DNA of 64,000 nucleotides from Hyphomonas sp. (GCA_002700305.1 PACZ01000012.1:1-64000); one strand, 5' to 3'. Positions 26,494 to 35,405 are shown, counted from the stretch's first letter. The notes: a model not told the origin generated them from the sequence alone. Numbers and translations: made by a program.

Positions 26494-27230
26494 GCGCCTC
26501 CGTCGACGCGGATGATCGACCCGGTCGTGAAGCTGGAATGATCCGAGGCGAGATAGAGCGCCGCGGTCACGATCTCCTCCGGCTTGCCGGGGCGGCCGAG
26601 GGCGTTATCGGATTTTTCCCGTGCCTCTTCCGTCCAGGCCTTGGAAATGTCGGTCAGGAAGGGGCCGGCGGCGATACAGTTCACGCGCACTTCCGGGCCG
26701 TATTCCCGGGCGAAGCTGGTGGTCATCGCGTTCAGTGCTGCCTTCGCCCCGGCATAGGAGACGACGCGCGGCATCGGCACCAGCGAGGCAATGGAGGAGA
26801 TATTGATGATGGAGCCGCCGCCATCCTTCTTCATGCGGTCGCCGATGATGGCGGCGAGGCGGTACGGGCCTTTGAAGTTCAGGTTCACGACACTGTCGAA
26901 CAGGTTTTCCGGCACTTCGTGGCTGGGCACCATCGGGCCCATGCCGGCATTGTTGACGAGGATGTCGACGCGGCCAAACTCCTCATAGGCAATGTCGATC
27001 AGTCGGTCGATGTCATCCCACTTGCCGCAATGCGCGCCGACGGCGATCGCCTTGCGGCCCATGGCGCGGACTTCTTCGGCGACTTCTTCACACGCCTCGA
27101 CCTTGCGGCTGGCGATGATCACATCGGCGCCGCGTTCGGCGAAAGCCTTGACCATCTGATAGCCGAGGCCGCGGCTGCCGCCGGTGACGAGGGCGACTTT
27201 GCCTTCCAGACTGAAGAGCGGATCTGCCAT
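26490..27230 (-). CDS. Short-chain dehydrogenase/reductase
   Basis: About 246 residues from the ATG at 27230 (preceded by AGGAGGACACCC), the natural SDR start MADPLFSLEGKVALVTGG. Motifs: cofactor TGGSRGLG, NNAGMG, catalytic Ser in NISSIASLV, YAGAK (Tyr-x3-Lys) and a C-terminal GSIIRVDGG. It oxidises or reduces a hydroxyl/keto group using NAD(P). It leads a two-gene unit with the downstream esterase. The substrate is not evident. Confidence 0.93.
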   Translation of the reverse strand: MADPLFSLEGKVALVTGGSRGLGYQMVKAFAERGADVIIASRKVEACEEVAEEVRAMGRKAIAVGAHCGKWDDIDRLIDIAYEEFGRVDILVNNAGMGPMVPSHEVPENLFDSVVNLNFKGPYRLAAIIGDRMKKDGGGSIINISSIASLVPMPRVVSYAGAKAALNAMTTSFAREYGPEVRVNCIAAGPFLTDISKAWTEEAREKSDNALGRPGKPEEIVTAALYLASDHSSFTTGSIIRVDGGA

Positions 27231-27307
27231 GGGTGTCCTCCTGATATGTTTCACGCCAGTCTGGCCCGGGCGGGGCGCGCACACCAGTCGTGACCTATGG
27301 TCAGGAC

Positions 27308-28174
27308 CTAGAGGAACGCTTTCAGGTCGGCGACGAACTCGTCCAGCTTGTCATGGTGCAGCCAGTGGCCGGCATCCTTGTAGAGCTTCACGGTCGCGTT
27401 CCGGAAATGCTTCAAGCGCCCGTCTTCGGCAGGGTTCGAGGCCCAGCTTTTCTCGCCATAGGCCAGCAGGGTCGGGCAGGTGATGTTCGCCCAGAGCTTC
27501 TCCAGCTCCTCCTGCGGCATGTCATACGGCGTCATGACGCGGAAATAATTGTCGAACTTCCAGGAATAGGTGCCGTCCTCATTCTGGCTGATGCCATGGA
27601 TGGTCAGGTGGCGGGCCTGCTCGCTGCTGAGATAGGAATTTTCGTCCTTCATGCGTTTGTAGGCGTCTTCCAGAGAGGCGTATTTGCGGGGCACCCGGCC
27701 GGCAGCTGCGCGCTTGCCCTCGATCCAGTCCCGCATCCGCTTGTCCGGCGCTTCGGCAAACCGCTCGGCCAGCAGTTTCGGCGATGGCCCCAGCCCTTCG
27801 ATGGCGACCAGCTTGTTCACCATCTCCGGATAGATCCCGGCATAGCGCAGCGAGATGTTGCCGCCATAGGAATGGGCGACGATGTGGACCGGGCCGACAT
27901 TCAGCTGGTGGATCAGCTGGGCCAGGTCATAGACGTTTGCGCGGGGGCTGTACTCCCCGTCCGACGACCAGGCGCTGTCGCCATGGCCGCGCAAATCGGG
28001 CGCGATGATGTGCCAGTCATCCCGCAATTCCTGGGCGACCCAGTCCCAGTTGCGGCAATGGTCGCGCCCGCCATGCAGCAGGATCAGCGTCGGGGCGCCT
28101 TCATTGCCCCAGTCGACATAATGAAGCCGCAGGCGCTGCGACATGAACGAGTGAGAAGTCGGTCCTGTAATCAT
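27308..28174 (-). CDS. Alpha/beta hydrolase
   Basis: About 288 residues from the ATG at 28174 (MITGPTSHSFMSQRLRLHYVDWG); the longer open frame reaching 28420 has a compositionally odd N-terminus and is doubtful. Motifs: LILLHGGRDHCRNWDWV, DLRGHGDSAW, nucleophile elbow AHSYGGN and a final GHWLHHDKLDEF with the catalytic His. It belongs to the broad epoxide hydrolase/haloalkane dehalogenase-like group; the substrate cannot be named. A cap insertion (about 130-215) is present. Confidence 0.88.
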   Translation of the reverse strand: MITGPTSHSFMSQRLRLHYVDWGNEGAPTLILLHGGRDHCRNWDWVAQELRDDWHIIAPDLRGHGDSAWSSDGEYSPRANVYDLAQLIHQLNVGPVHIVAHSYGGNISLRYAGIYPEMVNKLVAIEGLGPSPKLLAERFAEAPDKRMRDWIEGKRAAAGRVPRKYASLEDAYKRMKDENSYLSSEQARHLTIHGISQNEDGTYSWKFDNYFRVMTPYDMPQEELEKLWANITCPTLLAYGEKSWASNPAEDGRLKHFRNATVKLYKDAGHWLHHDKLDEFVADLKAFL

Positions 28175-28290
28175 GGCGGGAATGTCGGGCGCTGCGGCGG
28201 ACTTGTCCAGCCATGCCGTTGCGCCCAGCACGTGCGACGCCCGTGAAGGCGCTTGGTGTGGGGGCTGATTTTCGGGGGTGTGAGGCCGCG

Positions 28291-28668
28291 TCAGGTTTCC
28301 GGCAGGGGCAGATTCAGGGGGTAAGCCGGCGCGCTGCGGCGGGCGGCAGGCGCGTTCCGGCGTTCGCGAGGTTCGCGCAATTGCGCCGCATAGGCAGGCG
28401 ACGCCGCCCGGCCATCGCAAGCTGCCGCGAGCCGGTCATTGAAATGCGCTCGCGGCTTCGACCACTCGCAATCGGCTTTCTGTCCGGGGATCCACTCGAT
28501 CCGGACCAGATAGACGCGGAGGTTCGGCGTTAGGCTCCAACGATACACCACGCCGCGTCCATAAGCGGCCCGGATCTGCGCGCGCAGCATCAGCACCTGG
28601 ACCCAGATAATGGGCCAGAGGAAGGCAAGCTGCGGCGGAAACCAGGCGGGTGGGTGAAAGAGTGACAT
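28291..28668 (-). CDS. Hypothetical membrane-associated protein
   Basis: A 125-residue frame starting at ATG 28668. The N-terminus (WFPPQLAFLWPIIWVQVLMLRAQ) is a plausible membrane helix followed by a strand-rich segment with many aromatic residues (WSLTPNLRVYLVRIEWIPG). The C-terminal third is Arg/Ala/Pro-rich. I recognise no family; proteins with a single helix followed by such a segment occur as conserved hypotheticals in related bacteria. It reads in the same direction as the hydrolase gene, 117 nt upstream of it. Confidence 0.55.
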   Translation of the reverse strand: MSLFHPPAWFPPQLAFLWPIIWVQVLMLRAQIRAAYGRGVVYRWSLTPNLRVYLVRIEWIPGQKADCEWSKPRAHFNDRLAAACDGRAASPAYAAQLREPRERRNAPAARRSAPAYPLNLPLPET

Positions 28669-29042
28669 GGCGTGAATATACGTCAGGCCACGGAGGTGTC
28701 GGACAAGTTTCTTTTTGGGTCAGTATTTGCTGCAGGATGGGGTGGTTGGGGTGGTGGATAAGCCCCCTCAACGCGTCATCCCGGAAAGCGCACAGCGCTT
28801 ATCCGGGACCCAGCCCGCGCTCGTGCTTCGACTTCGCTCGAGCCAAGAGCGCTCACGAGAACGGGACTCATGCTGAGCGCTTCGAGGGATCAGAAATCGC
28901 ACCGCGATTTCCCCGAGAAGGCCCAAGCGCAAGCGCAGGGCATCGAAGCATGACTGGCACAGAACAAAATCCGTCTACGCCATGACCATGCATGACCAGC
29001 CATGATCATACCGGACTAAGCCGGACTACTACCGGACTTGCC
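28669..29042. repeat. Intergenic cluster of palindromic and short repeated sequences
   Basis: 374 nt without a gene, crowded with repeats. 28777-28809 is an imperfect palindrome (TCCCGGA-AAGCGC-ACA-GCGCTT-ATCCGGGA) of the REP-like kind common between genes in this group of bacteria. 28815-28955 contains more GCGCTT/AAGCGC and TCGAAGC/GCTTCGA arms in inverted orientation. 28981-29040 carries CATGACCA-like units twice and CCGGACT units three times in a row. Confidence 0.65.
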
Positions 29043-29720
29043 TCAGGCATCGCCCCAGAGGCGGAGGAGGTTTGAGATTGTCTTGGCCAGGGTCAGCATT
29101 TCCGGCGACTGGGCGTCGTGGGTCTGGCCGAGCGTGGCGCGGAGGTTTTCGAGGTCGAACAGGATTTCGCGGGCGGCGGCGTCACGCACGGCGCTTTCGA
29201 TCCAGCCGACGCAGACGATCCGCTCGCCGGATGTGACCGGGCGCACTTCATGCAGCGTGGTGGAGGGGTAGAGGACGAGGTCGCCCGCGTCGGGTTTCAC
29301 CAGATGCTCGCCAGCCGCGGTCTCGACGGCCAGTTCGCCGCCTTCATAGGTAGAGGGATCGCTGAGGAAGAGCGTGAAGGAGAGGTCGGTGCGCAGGCGC
29401 CGGTCGCCCTTCCCCATGAAGGCATTGTCAACATGGCGGCCATAGCCGCCGCCCTTGCTGGCGCGGCTGATCATCAGGGGCGAGAAGCGGCGCGGCTGAG
29501 CGGCCGCCTGCAGCACGGGATGACCCTCGACCGCTTCCTGCAGCAGTTTCTTCACCGCCGTGCCGGTGGCGCCGGACAGGTCTGCTTGCTCATTGCGCTT
29601 CACCTGGCGGGCGACGGCCCCGGCGGTGGTGGCGCCGTCGCGCCAGCTGAGGCCGGAGGCGAGGCTTGTGACTTTGTGCACCTGGTCAGGGGTGAGAACG
29701 GCGGAAACGGTGATCATCAT
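29043..29720 (-). CDS. Fe(II)/2-oxoglutarate-type hydroxylase, PiuC/YbiX family
   Basis: About 225 residues from the Met pair at 29720/29717 (MMITVSAVLTPDQV); an upstream ATG at 29774 would add an unlikely tail. The double-stranded beta-helix motifs are visible: GGYGRHVDNAFMG (HxD iron ligands), TLFLSDPSTYEGGEL and the distal His region TTLHEVRPVTSGERIV with the 2-oxoglutarate Arg. PiuC-type enzymes accompany TonB receptors for iron or other metals. The plus-strand receptor gene is divergent with a 201-nt gap, so a shared metal-responsive region is possible. Confidence 0.9.
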   Translation of the reverse strand: MMITVSAVLTPDQVHKVTSLASGLSWRDGATTAGAVARQVKRNEQADLSGATGTAVKKLLQEAVEGHPVLQAAAQPRRFSPLMISRASKGGGYGRHVDNAFMGKGDRRLRTDLSFTLFLSDPSTYEGGELAVETAAGEHLVKPDAGDLVLYPSTTLHEVRPVTSGERIVCVGWIESAVRDAAAREILFDLENLRATLGQTHDAQSPEMLTLAKTISNLLRLWGDA

Positions 29721-29877
29721 GGGATTGGGCGCGGCTTTGGCTGGATGTGGCGTGATCAGGACGGGACTGGCCATGACGATGGCGTGACCATAAGGGACTT
29801 CGCCTAGCCCAGATCCGGCACTGCTGAAACCCGGGGACTTTCCTTAGATGATGGCTTGACGGCGGCAGCTGATAAGG

Positions 29878-29900
29878 TAATGCGATAATATAACATTTAC
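29878..29900. promoter_or_regulatory. Candidate Zur operator before the TonB receptor
   Basis: The segment reads TAATG, two mismatched bases, then ATAATATAACATT. Compared with the perfect palindrome around TGTTATA-A-TATAACA known for alphaproteobacterial Zur sites, only the two inner bases (CG for TT) and the last arm base differ. It lies 22 nt upstream of the receptor start and within the divergent region shared with the PiuC-like gene. Confidence 0.65.
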
Positions 29901-29921
29901 GCAAGCGGATCCTCCCTCCTC

Positions 29922-32009
29922 ATGAAACAGCTTCTCCTCCTCGCTGCCTCCTCGGCCGTCCTCGCCGGGTTTGCCCATGCCGATGCCCCGGAAGACAAAG
30001 ACCTGCGCCAGCAGTCGGTCATCGTGACCGCGCCGGGGCCGGACAGGCTGGAAGGCGAACTGATCGGCAATGCGACCGCGATTGGCCGCGAAGGCATTGT
30101 CGAGACGCTGGGCCCGACCCTGGGCGACACGCTGGACCGCCAGCCGGGCGTCTCCACCACATTCTTCGGACAGGGCGCGAGCCGTCCGGTGCTGCGCGGC
30201 CTTGGCGCCGAGCGTGTGCAGGTGCTGACCAATGGCATCGGTGTGATCGACGTCTCCGCCGCCTCGCCCGACCACCAGGCCGCCGCTGACGGCATCGATG
30301 CGGAGAAGATCGAGATCCTGCGCGGCCCGGCGGCACTGGCCTATGGCGGTCAGGCCATCGGCGGCGTGGTGAACGTGATTGACGGCCTGCTGCCCGAGAC
30401 GCTGCCGGAGAAGCCGGTCTCGGTCGACCTGCTGGGCGCCTATAACAGTGTCAGCGAAGGCACGGAGCTTTCCGGCCGCTTCCAGGGTGTGCAGGGGCCG
30501 ATCGTCCTGACCCTGACGGCATCGCAGCGCGACTTCAACGATTACGACATTCCGGGCATGGCCGAATCCGCCCGCCAGCATGCGGCCGAAGAGGCCGAGG
30601 AAGGCGAGGCGCACGCAGAGGAAGAACATGCCGACGGGACGGTGGAGAACTCCTTCGTCAACACGAATACCTATGCCGGTGGCCTCAGCTGGGTGGGCGA
30701 CAATGCCTACCTGGGCCTGGCGGTGCGGCGCCAGGAAGCACAGTACGGCCTGCCGGGTGCGGCGCATGAACATGGCGACGAGGATGGCGATGAAGGCGAA
30801 GGCGAGGCGCACGGAGAGGAAAACCCGTTCATTGATCTGGAGCAAACGCGTTACGATCTGCGCGGCGGCATCCGGCTCGACAATGGCTTCCTGAAGGAAA
30901 TCACCGGCACGGTGTCTCAGGCAGACTATGAGCACACCGAATTTGAAGCGCCGGGCGAGCCGGGCACCGTCTACAAGACCGACGGCACCGAGGCCCGCGT
31001 CGAGGCAAGCCATGAGCTGGGCCGTGTGAAAGGCGCCTTCGGTCTTCAGTATTCGGACAAGACGCTGGATGCGTTCGGCGATGAGGCCTTCATCACGAAG
31101 ACCGATTCCGAAAACATCGGGGCCTTCCTGTATGAGACCATGGAATGGGACAATGGCTTCGGCCTGGAAGGCGGGGCCCGGATCGAGCAGGTGACGCGGG
31201 ACAACATTGCCGGTAACGCGGATTTCGACCTGTTCAGCGCCTCCCTGGGCGCGCACCAGCACTGGGACAATGGCTGGTTCGTCGGCCTTCAGGCCTCGCA
31301 CACCGAGCGGGCGCCGAACGAGAGCGAACTCTATGCCGACGGCCTGCACCTCGCCACCGAGCAGTATGAAGTCGGCGACATCAATCTCGACAAGGAGAAG
31401 GGCCTGAACCTGGAGGCCACGGCGCGCTGGGAAAGCGAGCAGGCGAGCTTCGGCATCAACCTGTTCCGCACCGAGTTTGACGGCTTTGTCTATCTGGCGC
31501 CGGGCACGCTGGACGGGGAAGCGGTGGTCGAGGACCTGCCGGTCTACCAGTTCCTGCAGCAGGACGCGACGTTCACGGGCGCAGAGATCTATGGCGAAGC
31601 CTATATGCCGGCAGGCCTGCTGAATGCCGACTGGACGCTGGATGGCGGCATCGATGTCGTCTCCGGTGAGCTGAATGATGGCGGCAATGTGCCTTACATG
31701 CCGCCGCTGACAGTGAATGTCGGCACGAAGGCGGACTGGAACCTCTGGTCAGCTGGCGCGCATGTGACGTGGGCGGACGATCAGAACGACACGGGCGGCG
31801 CCGAACTGCCGACCGACGGCTACACCCAGCTTGACCTGCGGGCGGACCTGAAACTCTCCGAACTCGGCTATGGCCGCGAGGGGACGACGCTGTTCATTGA
31901 TGCGCGCAATGTGACGGATGAGGAAATCCGCTACTCGACCAGCGTGCTGAAGGACAAGCTGCCGGCGCCGGGCCGCAATATCCGCGTTGGCGTTCGGGCA
32001 GTATTCTAG
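29922..32009 (+). CDS. znuD: TonB-dependent receptor, ZnuD-like (zinc)
   Basis: A 695-residue outer-membrane receptor: signal peptide 1-21, TonB-box/plug region about 30-150 (SVIVTAPGP, GVSTTFFGQGASRPVLRGLGAERVQVLTNG, EILRGPAALAYGGQAIGGVVNV) and a barrel ending in RVGVRAVF. Two extracellular-loop candidates are extraordinarily rich in His and Glu: about 213-238 (HAAEEAEEGEAHAEEEH) and about 283-302 (HEHGDEDGDEGEGEAHG). Such loops are the hallmark of ZnuD-type zinc receptors, and the Zur-like box upstream fits. Its substrate is thus predicted to be Zn(II), made when zinc is scarce. Confidence 0.85.
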   Translation: MKQLLLLAASSAVLAGFAHADAPEDKDLRQQSVIVTAPGPDRLEGELIGNATAIGREGIVETLGPTLGDTLDRQPGVSTTFFGQGASRPVLRGLGAERVQVLTNGIGVIDVSAASPDHQAAADGIDAEKIEILRGPAALAYGGQAIGGVVNVIDGLLPETLPEKPVSVDLLGAYNSVSEGTELSGRFQGVQGPIVLTLTASQRDFNDYDIPGMAESARQHAAEEAEEGEAHAEEEHADGTVENSFVNTNTYAGGLSWVGDNAYLGLAVRRQEAQYGLPGAAHEHGDEDGDEGEGEAHGEENPFIDLEQTRYDLRGGIRLDNGFLKEITGTVSQADYEHTEFEAPGEPGTVYKTDGTEARVEASHELGRVKGAFGLQYSDKTLDAFGDEAFITKTDSENIGAFLYETMEWDNGFGLEGGARIEQVTRDNIAGNADFDLFSASLGAHQHWDNGWFVGLQASHTERAPNESELYADGLHLATEQYEVGDINLDKEKGLNLEATARWESEQASFGINLFRTEFDGFVYLAPGTLDGEAVVEDLPVYQFLQQDATFTGAEIYGEAYMPAGLLNADWTLDGGIDVVSGELNDGGNVPYMPPLTVNVGTKADWNLWSAGAHVTWADDQNDTGGAELPTDGYTQLDLRADLKLSELGYGREGTTLFIDARNVTDEEIRYSTSVLKDKLPAPGRNIRVGVRAVF

Positions 32010-32032
32010 CTTCCTCCCGGAAGACCTTCTGG

Positions 32033-32090
32033 CCCTCACCTCCAGCCGCTTTTCCCCCGTAGCGGTGCCTCCCCCTAACGGAGGTGAGGG
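32033..32090. repeat. Large inverted repeat between convergent genes
   Basis: CCCTCACCTCC (32033-32043) and GGAGGTGAGGG (32080-32090) are perfect arms; a second stem CCGCT/AGCGG lies inside the loop. It fills the gap between the receptor and the convergent LysR gene. No T-run follows, so it may be a small repeat element or an inefficient bidirectional terminator. Confidence 0.55.
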
Positions 32091-32091
32091 C

Positions 32092-32985
32092 TCAGACGGT
32101 TCCGGTCAGCCGGCCGGACGCGCTGGCGAACAATTCGTCCAGGAAATCCCCCACGGCCCGCACGCGGCTGGTGGCGTGCACGTCTTCATGCACGGCGAGC
32201 CAGAAGCTGCGTTGCAGGGAGACGGCCTCCGGCAACACAGAGACAAGCTGCGGATCGTTCCCGGCGATAAAGTGCGGCAGCACGGCGATGCCGGCGCCTT
32301 CCCGCGCCATCTGCCACTGGGCGACGATGGACGGGCTGCAGAAGCGCGGCGTCAGGCCGGGCGCGATGTCTTCATGATAGCGCAGCTGCGAGGAATAGAT
32401 CAGGTCGTCGACATATCCGATGAGGTCATGCTCGGCGAGATCCGAGACGGCGGTCACCGGGCGCGTTCGGGCGAGATAGTCCGGATGGGCATAGAGGTGC
32501 AGCACATAGTCCGACAGTTTCCATACCTTCAGCCGCCCGGCTTTCGGCCGTGTCAGCATGATGGACATGTCTGCCTCGCGCTTCGGCACGGAGACGAAGC
32601 CGGATAGGGCGATGATATCGAGCCCGATATGCGGGTGGGCGATGGCAAAGCGGGCAATGTCCGGCGCGATCAAGAGACTGCCGAGACCTTCCGGCACGCC
32701 GAGGCGGACGCGGCCTGCGGCGAGCGGGCCTTCGGATTCAGACAGGCTGGCGATCTCGGAAGCCGAGTGCTCCAATCCTTCTGCCTTGTCGGCGACGGCC
32801 TGCCCGGCGGGCGTCAGCAAATGGCCCTTCGGCGTGCGTTCGAACAGTTCGAGCCCGAGATCTGTTTCGAGGCGGCGCAGGCGGCGGCTGATCGTCGTTG
32901 CGTCGAGGCCGGTGCGCGCGGCGACATCTGCCAGTCGCGGATGGCGGCTGACATCGAGGAGGAGGCGGAGATCGTCCCAGTTCAT
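32092..32985 (-). CDS. LysR-family transcriptional regulator
   Basis: About 297 residues from ATG 32985 (MNWDDLRLLLDVSRHPRLADVAARTGLDATTISRRLRRLE), the standard LysR HTH at 1-60, with an effector domain thereafter. An upstream ATG at 33015 is possible but sits in a palindrome. It is divergent from mmsA with a 140-nt gap, so it is likely to control the mmsA-echA-mmsB genes and itself; the inducer is unknown. Confidence 0.9.
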   Translation of the reverse strand: MNWDDLRLLLDVSRHPRLADVAARTGLDATTISRRLRRLETDLGLELFERTPKGHLLTPAGQAVADKAEGLEHSASEIASLSESEGPLAAGRVRLGVPEGLGSLLIAPDIARFAIAHPHIGLDIIALSGFVSVPKREADMSIMLTRPKAGRLKVWKLSDYVLHLYAHPDYLARTRPVTAVSDLAEHDLIGYVDDLIYSSQLRYHEDIAPGLTPRFCSPSIVAQWQMAREGAGIAVLPHFIAGNDPQLVSVLPEAVSLQRSFWLAVHEDVHATSRVRAVGDFLDELFASASGRLTGTV

Positions 32986-33009
32986 GTTGGCCCGTTCATG
33001 GAAATTTAC

Positions 33010-33023
33010 CTGCATATATGCAG
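33010..33023. promoter_or_regulatory. Perfect palindrome in the LysR/mmsA divergent region
   Basis: CTGCATATATGCAG is a perfect 14-bp palindrome. ATTTACCTG overlaps its left side (33004-33012) and recurs at 33045-33053, 41 nt away. Spacing and position fit an autoregulatory LysR operator pair, but the pattern is only suggestive. Confidence 0.45.
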
Positions 33024-33125
33024 TCGGTAGCTGCGATATTGTCCATTTACCTGAATTTACGCGCGCTTTAGGGTCCGGTCAAAGTTCAAGGGATCCATTC
33101 CCTTCTTTATTCAAGGGAGTCTTCC

Positions 33126-34622
33126 ATGCGTGAAGTGCATCATTTTATCGGCGGCAAGGGCGTGACCGGCACGTCCGGCCGGTTCGGCGACATCTACAAT
33201 CCGAACACCGGCGAGGTTCAGGCCCGCGTCGCTCTGGCAACCGAGGCTGAGCTGGATGCGGCGGTGGCGAACGCCTCCGAGGCCTTCCCGGCCTGGTCCA
33301 TGACGAACCCGCAGCGCCGGGCGCGTGTCATGTTCGAATTCAAGCGCCTGCTGGAAGCGAACATTGACGAGCTGGCCGAGCTGCTCTCCTCCGAGCATGG
33401 CAAGGTGGTGGCCGACTCGAAAGGCGACGTGCAGCGCGGCATCGACGTGGTGGAGTTTGCCTGCGGTATCCCGCACCTGCAGAAGGGCGAATATACTGAG
33501 GGCGCAGGCCCCGGCATCGACGTCTACTCCATGCGCCAGCCGCTGGGCGTCGTGGCCGGCATCACGCCGTTCAACTTCCCTGCCATGATCCCGTGCTGGA
33601 TGGCCGCCGTGGCGATCGCCTGCGGCAACACCTTCATCCTGAAGCCGTCGGAGAAAGACCCGTCGGTGCCGATGCGGCTGGCGGAACTGCTGCTGGAAGC
33701 CGGGGCGCCGGAAGGTGTGCTGAACGTGGTGAACGGCGACAAGGTGGCGGTGGACGCCATCCTGAAGCATCCGGACATCAAGGCTGTCAGCTTCGTCGGA
33801 TCGTCCGACATCGCACAATATGTCTATGCCACCGGCACGGCGCACGGCAAACGCGTGCAGGCCATGGGCGGCGCGAAGAACCACGGCATCATCATGCCGG
33901 ACTGCAACATGGAACAGGCGGTGAAGGACATCGTCGGCGCGGCCTATGGCTCGGCCGGCGAACGCTGCATGGCGCTGCCGGTGGCGGTGACCGTCGGCAA
34001 GAAGACGGGCGACGAGTTCGTCGAGCGCATGCTGGACGCCGCAAAGGCGCTGAAAGTTGGCGTCTCGACCGATGCGGACGCACATTACGGCCCGGTCGTT
34101 TCCGCTGCGCACAAGGCGAAGGTGGAAAGCTACATCCAGATGGGTGTGGATGAAGGCGCAGACCTCAAGCTCGACGGCCGGGGCCTGACCCTGCAGGGCA
34201 GCGAAGGCGGCTATTTCATCGGGCCGAGCCTGTTCGACAATGTGAAGCCGGGTATGAAGTCCTACAAGGAAGAGATCTTCGGCCCGGTGCTGCAGGTTGT
34301 GCGCGCGGAGTCTCTGGAAGAGGCCGCGGCGCTGCCCTCCAATCACCAGTATGGCAATGGCTGCGCGATCTTCACCTCGAACGGCCGCGCGGCGCGCGAG
34401 TTCGCAGCGCAGGTGAATGTCGGCATGGTCGGCGTCAACGTGCCGATCCCGGTGCCGGTCAGCTATCACACGTTCGGCGGCTGGAAGCGCTCGGCCTTCG
34501 GCGATACGAACCAGCATGGCCCGGAAGGCGTGCGGTTCTGGACGAAGATCAAAACCGTCACCCAGCGCTGGCCCGAAGGCGACATCGGCGATCAGGCGTT
34601 TATCATTCCGACGATGGGATAG
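33126..34622 (+). CDS. mmsA: CoA-acylating methylmalonate-semialdehyde dehydrogenase
   Basis: A 498-residue aldehyde dehydrogenase of the MmsA type. N-terminal HHFIGGKGVTGTSGRFGDIYNP, the cofactor/substrate stretch GVVAGITPFNFPAMIPCWM, and the catalytic Cys281 in SAGERCMALPV are visible. It converts methylmalonate semialdehyde (from valine) to propionyl-CoA using NAD and CoA. First gene of a three-gene unit with an enoyl-CoA hydratase and mmsB, the usual valine-degradation grouping. ATG preceded by AAGGGAGTCTTCC. Confidence 0.96.
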   Translation: MREVHHFIGGKGVTGTSGRFGDIYNPNTGEVQARVALATEAELDAAVANASEAFPAWSMTNPQRRARVMFEFKRLLEANIDELAELLSSEHGKVVADSKGDVQRGIDVVEFACGIPHLQKGEYTEGAGPGIDVYSMRQPLGVVAGITPFNFPAMIPCWMAAVAIACGNTFILKPSEKDPSVPMRLAELLLEAGAPEGVLNVVNGDKVAVDAILKHPDIKAVSFVGSSDIAQYVYATGTAHGKRVQAMGGAKNHGIIMPDCNMEQAVKDIVGAAYGSAGERCMALPVAVTVGKKTGDEFVERMLDAAKALKVGVSTDADAHYGPVVSAAHKAKVESYIQMGVDEGADLKLDGRGLTLQGSEGGYFIGPSLFDNVKPGMKSYKEEIFGPVLQVVRAESLEEAAALPSNHQYGNGCAIFTSNGRAAREFAAQVNVGMVGVNVPIPVPVSYHTFGGWKRSAFGDTNQHGPEGVRFWTKIKTVTQRWPEGDIGDQAFIIPTMG

Positions 34623-34628
34623 GATTTC

Positions 34629-35405
34629 ATGAGCACTTACAACACGATCACGTTCGAACATAATGACCGCATCGCGTTGGTCACGATCAACCGGCCGGAC
34701 AGCCTGAATGCGTTGAACCAGGAAGTCATGAGCGAAGTTGCGCATGTCTTCGGTGAGATCGACCGCAACAAGGACATCGCCGTCAGTGTGCTGACGGGTG
34801 AAGGCCGGGCCTTTGCGGCGGGCGCCGACATCAAGGAGATGCAGCCGCAGAGCTTCTCCGACATGTATGTCGATGATTTCTTCGGCCTGTGGGACCGGTT
34901 CGCGGCGTGTCGCAAGCCGGTGATCGCGGCGGTGAACGGCTTCGCGCTCGGCGGCGGCTGTGAGCTCGCCATGATGTGCGACATGATCATCGCGTCCGAG
35001 AAGGCGAAGTTCGGCCAGCCGGAAATCAAGCTGGGTGTGACGCCGGGCATGGGCGGCTCCATCCGCCTGACGAAAGCTGTTGGCAAGGCGAAGGCCATGG
35101 ACATGGTGCTGACCGGCCGCATGATCGATGCCGCAGAGGCGGACCGGATCGGGCTCGTTTCCCGCGTTGTGGAACACGACAAGCTGATGGACACGGCCAT
35201 GGGCGCGGCGAAGGAAATCGCCGGCTACTCCATCCCGTCGCTGATGGCGGCGAAGGAAATGGTGGGCCGCGCGCTGGAACTGCCGACCACGGAAGGTGTG
35301 AAGTTCGAACGCCGCCTGTTCCAGGGCCTGTTCGGCACGGCAGACCAGAAGGAAGGCATGAGCGCGTTCGTCGAGAAGCGCGCGCCGGACTTCAAGGACA
35401 AGTAA
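34629..35405 (+). CDS. Enoyl-CoA hydratase/isomerase family protein
   Basis: A 258-residue crotonase-fold enzyme. Oxyanion-hole residues lie in AAGADIKEM (near 64-72) and LGGGCELAMMCDMI (near 103-116), with the catalytic Glu in PEIKLGVTPGMGGSIRL. The sequence is the short-chain enoyl-CoA hydratase type (EchA/FadB-like). Between mmsA and mmsB it could hydrate methacrylyl-CoA in valine breakdown; this assignment is by context. 6-nt gap to mmsA. Confidence 0.94.
   Translation: MSTYNTITFEHNDRIALVTINRPDSLNALNQEVMSEVAHVFGEIDRNKDIAVSVLTGEGRAFAAGADIKEMQPQSFSDMYVDDFFGLWDRFAACRKPVIAAVNGFALGGGCELAMMCDMIIASEKAKFGQPEIKLGVTPGMGGSIRLTKAVGKAKAMDMVLTGRMIDAAEADRIGLVSRVVEHDKLMDTAMGAAKEIAGYSIPSLMAAKEMVGRALELPTTEGVKFERRLFQGLFGTADQKEGMSAFVEKRAPDFKDK

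Noticed and set aside
28175-28420. An 82-residue N-terminal extension of the alpha/beta hydrolase
   Set aside because: Residues are Arg/Pro/Ala-rich with no conserved feature, and the region overlaps the end of the hypothetical gene at 28291-28668.
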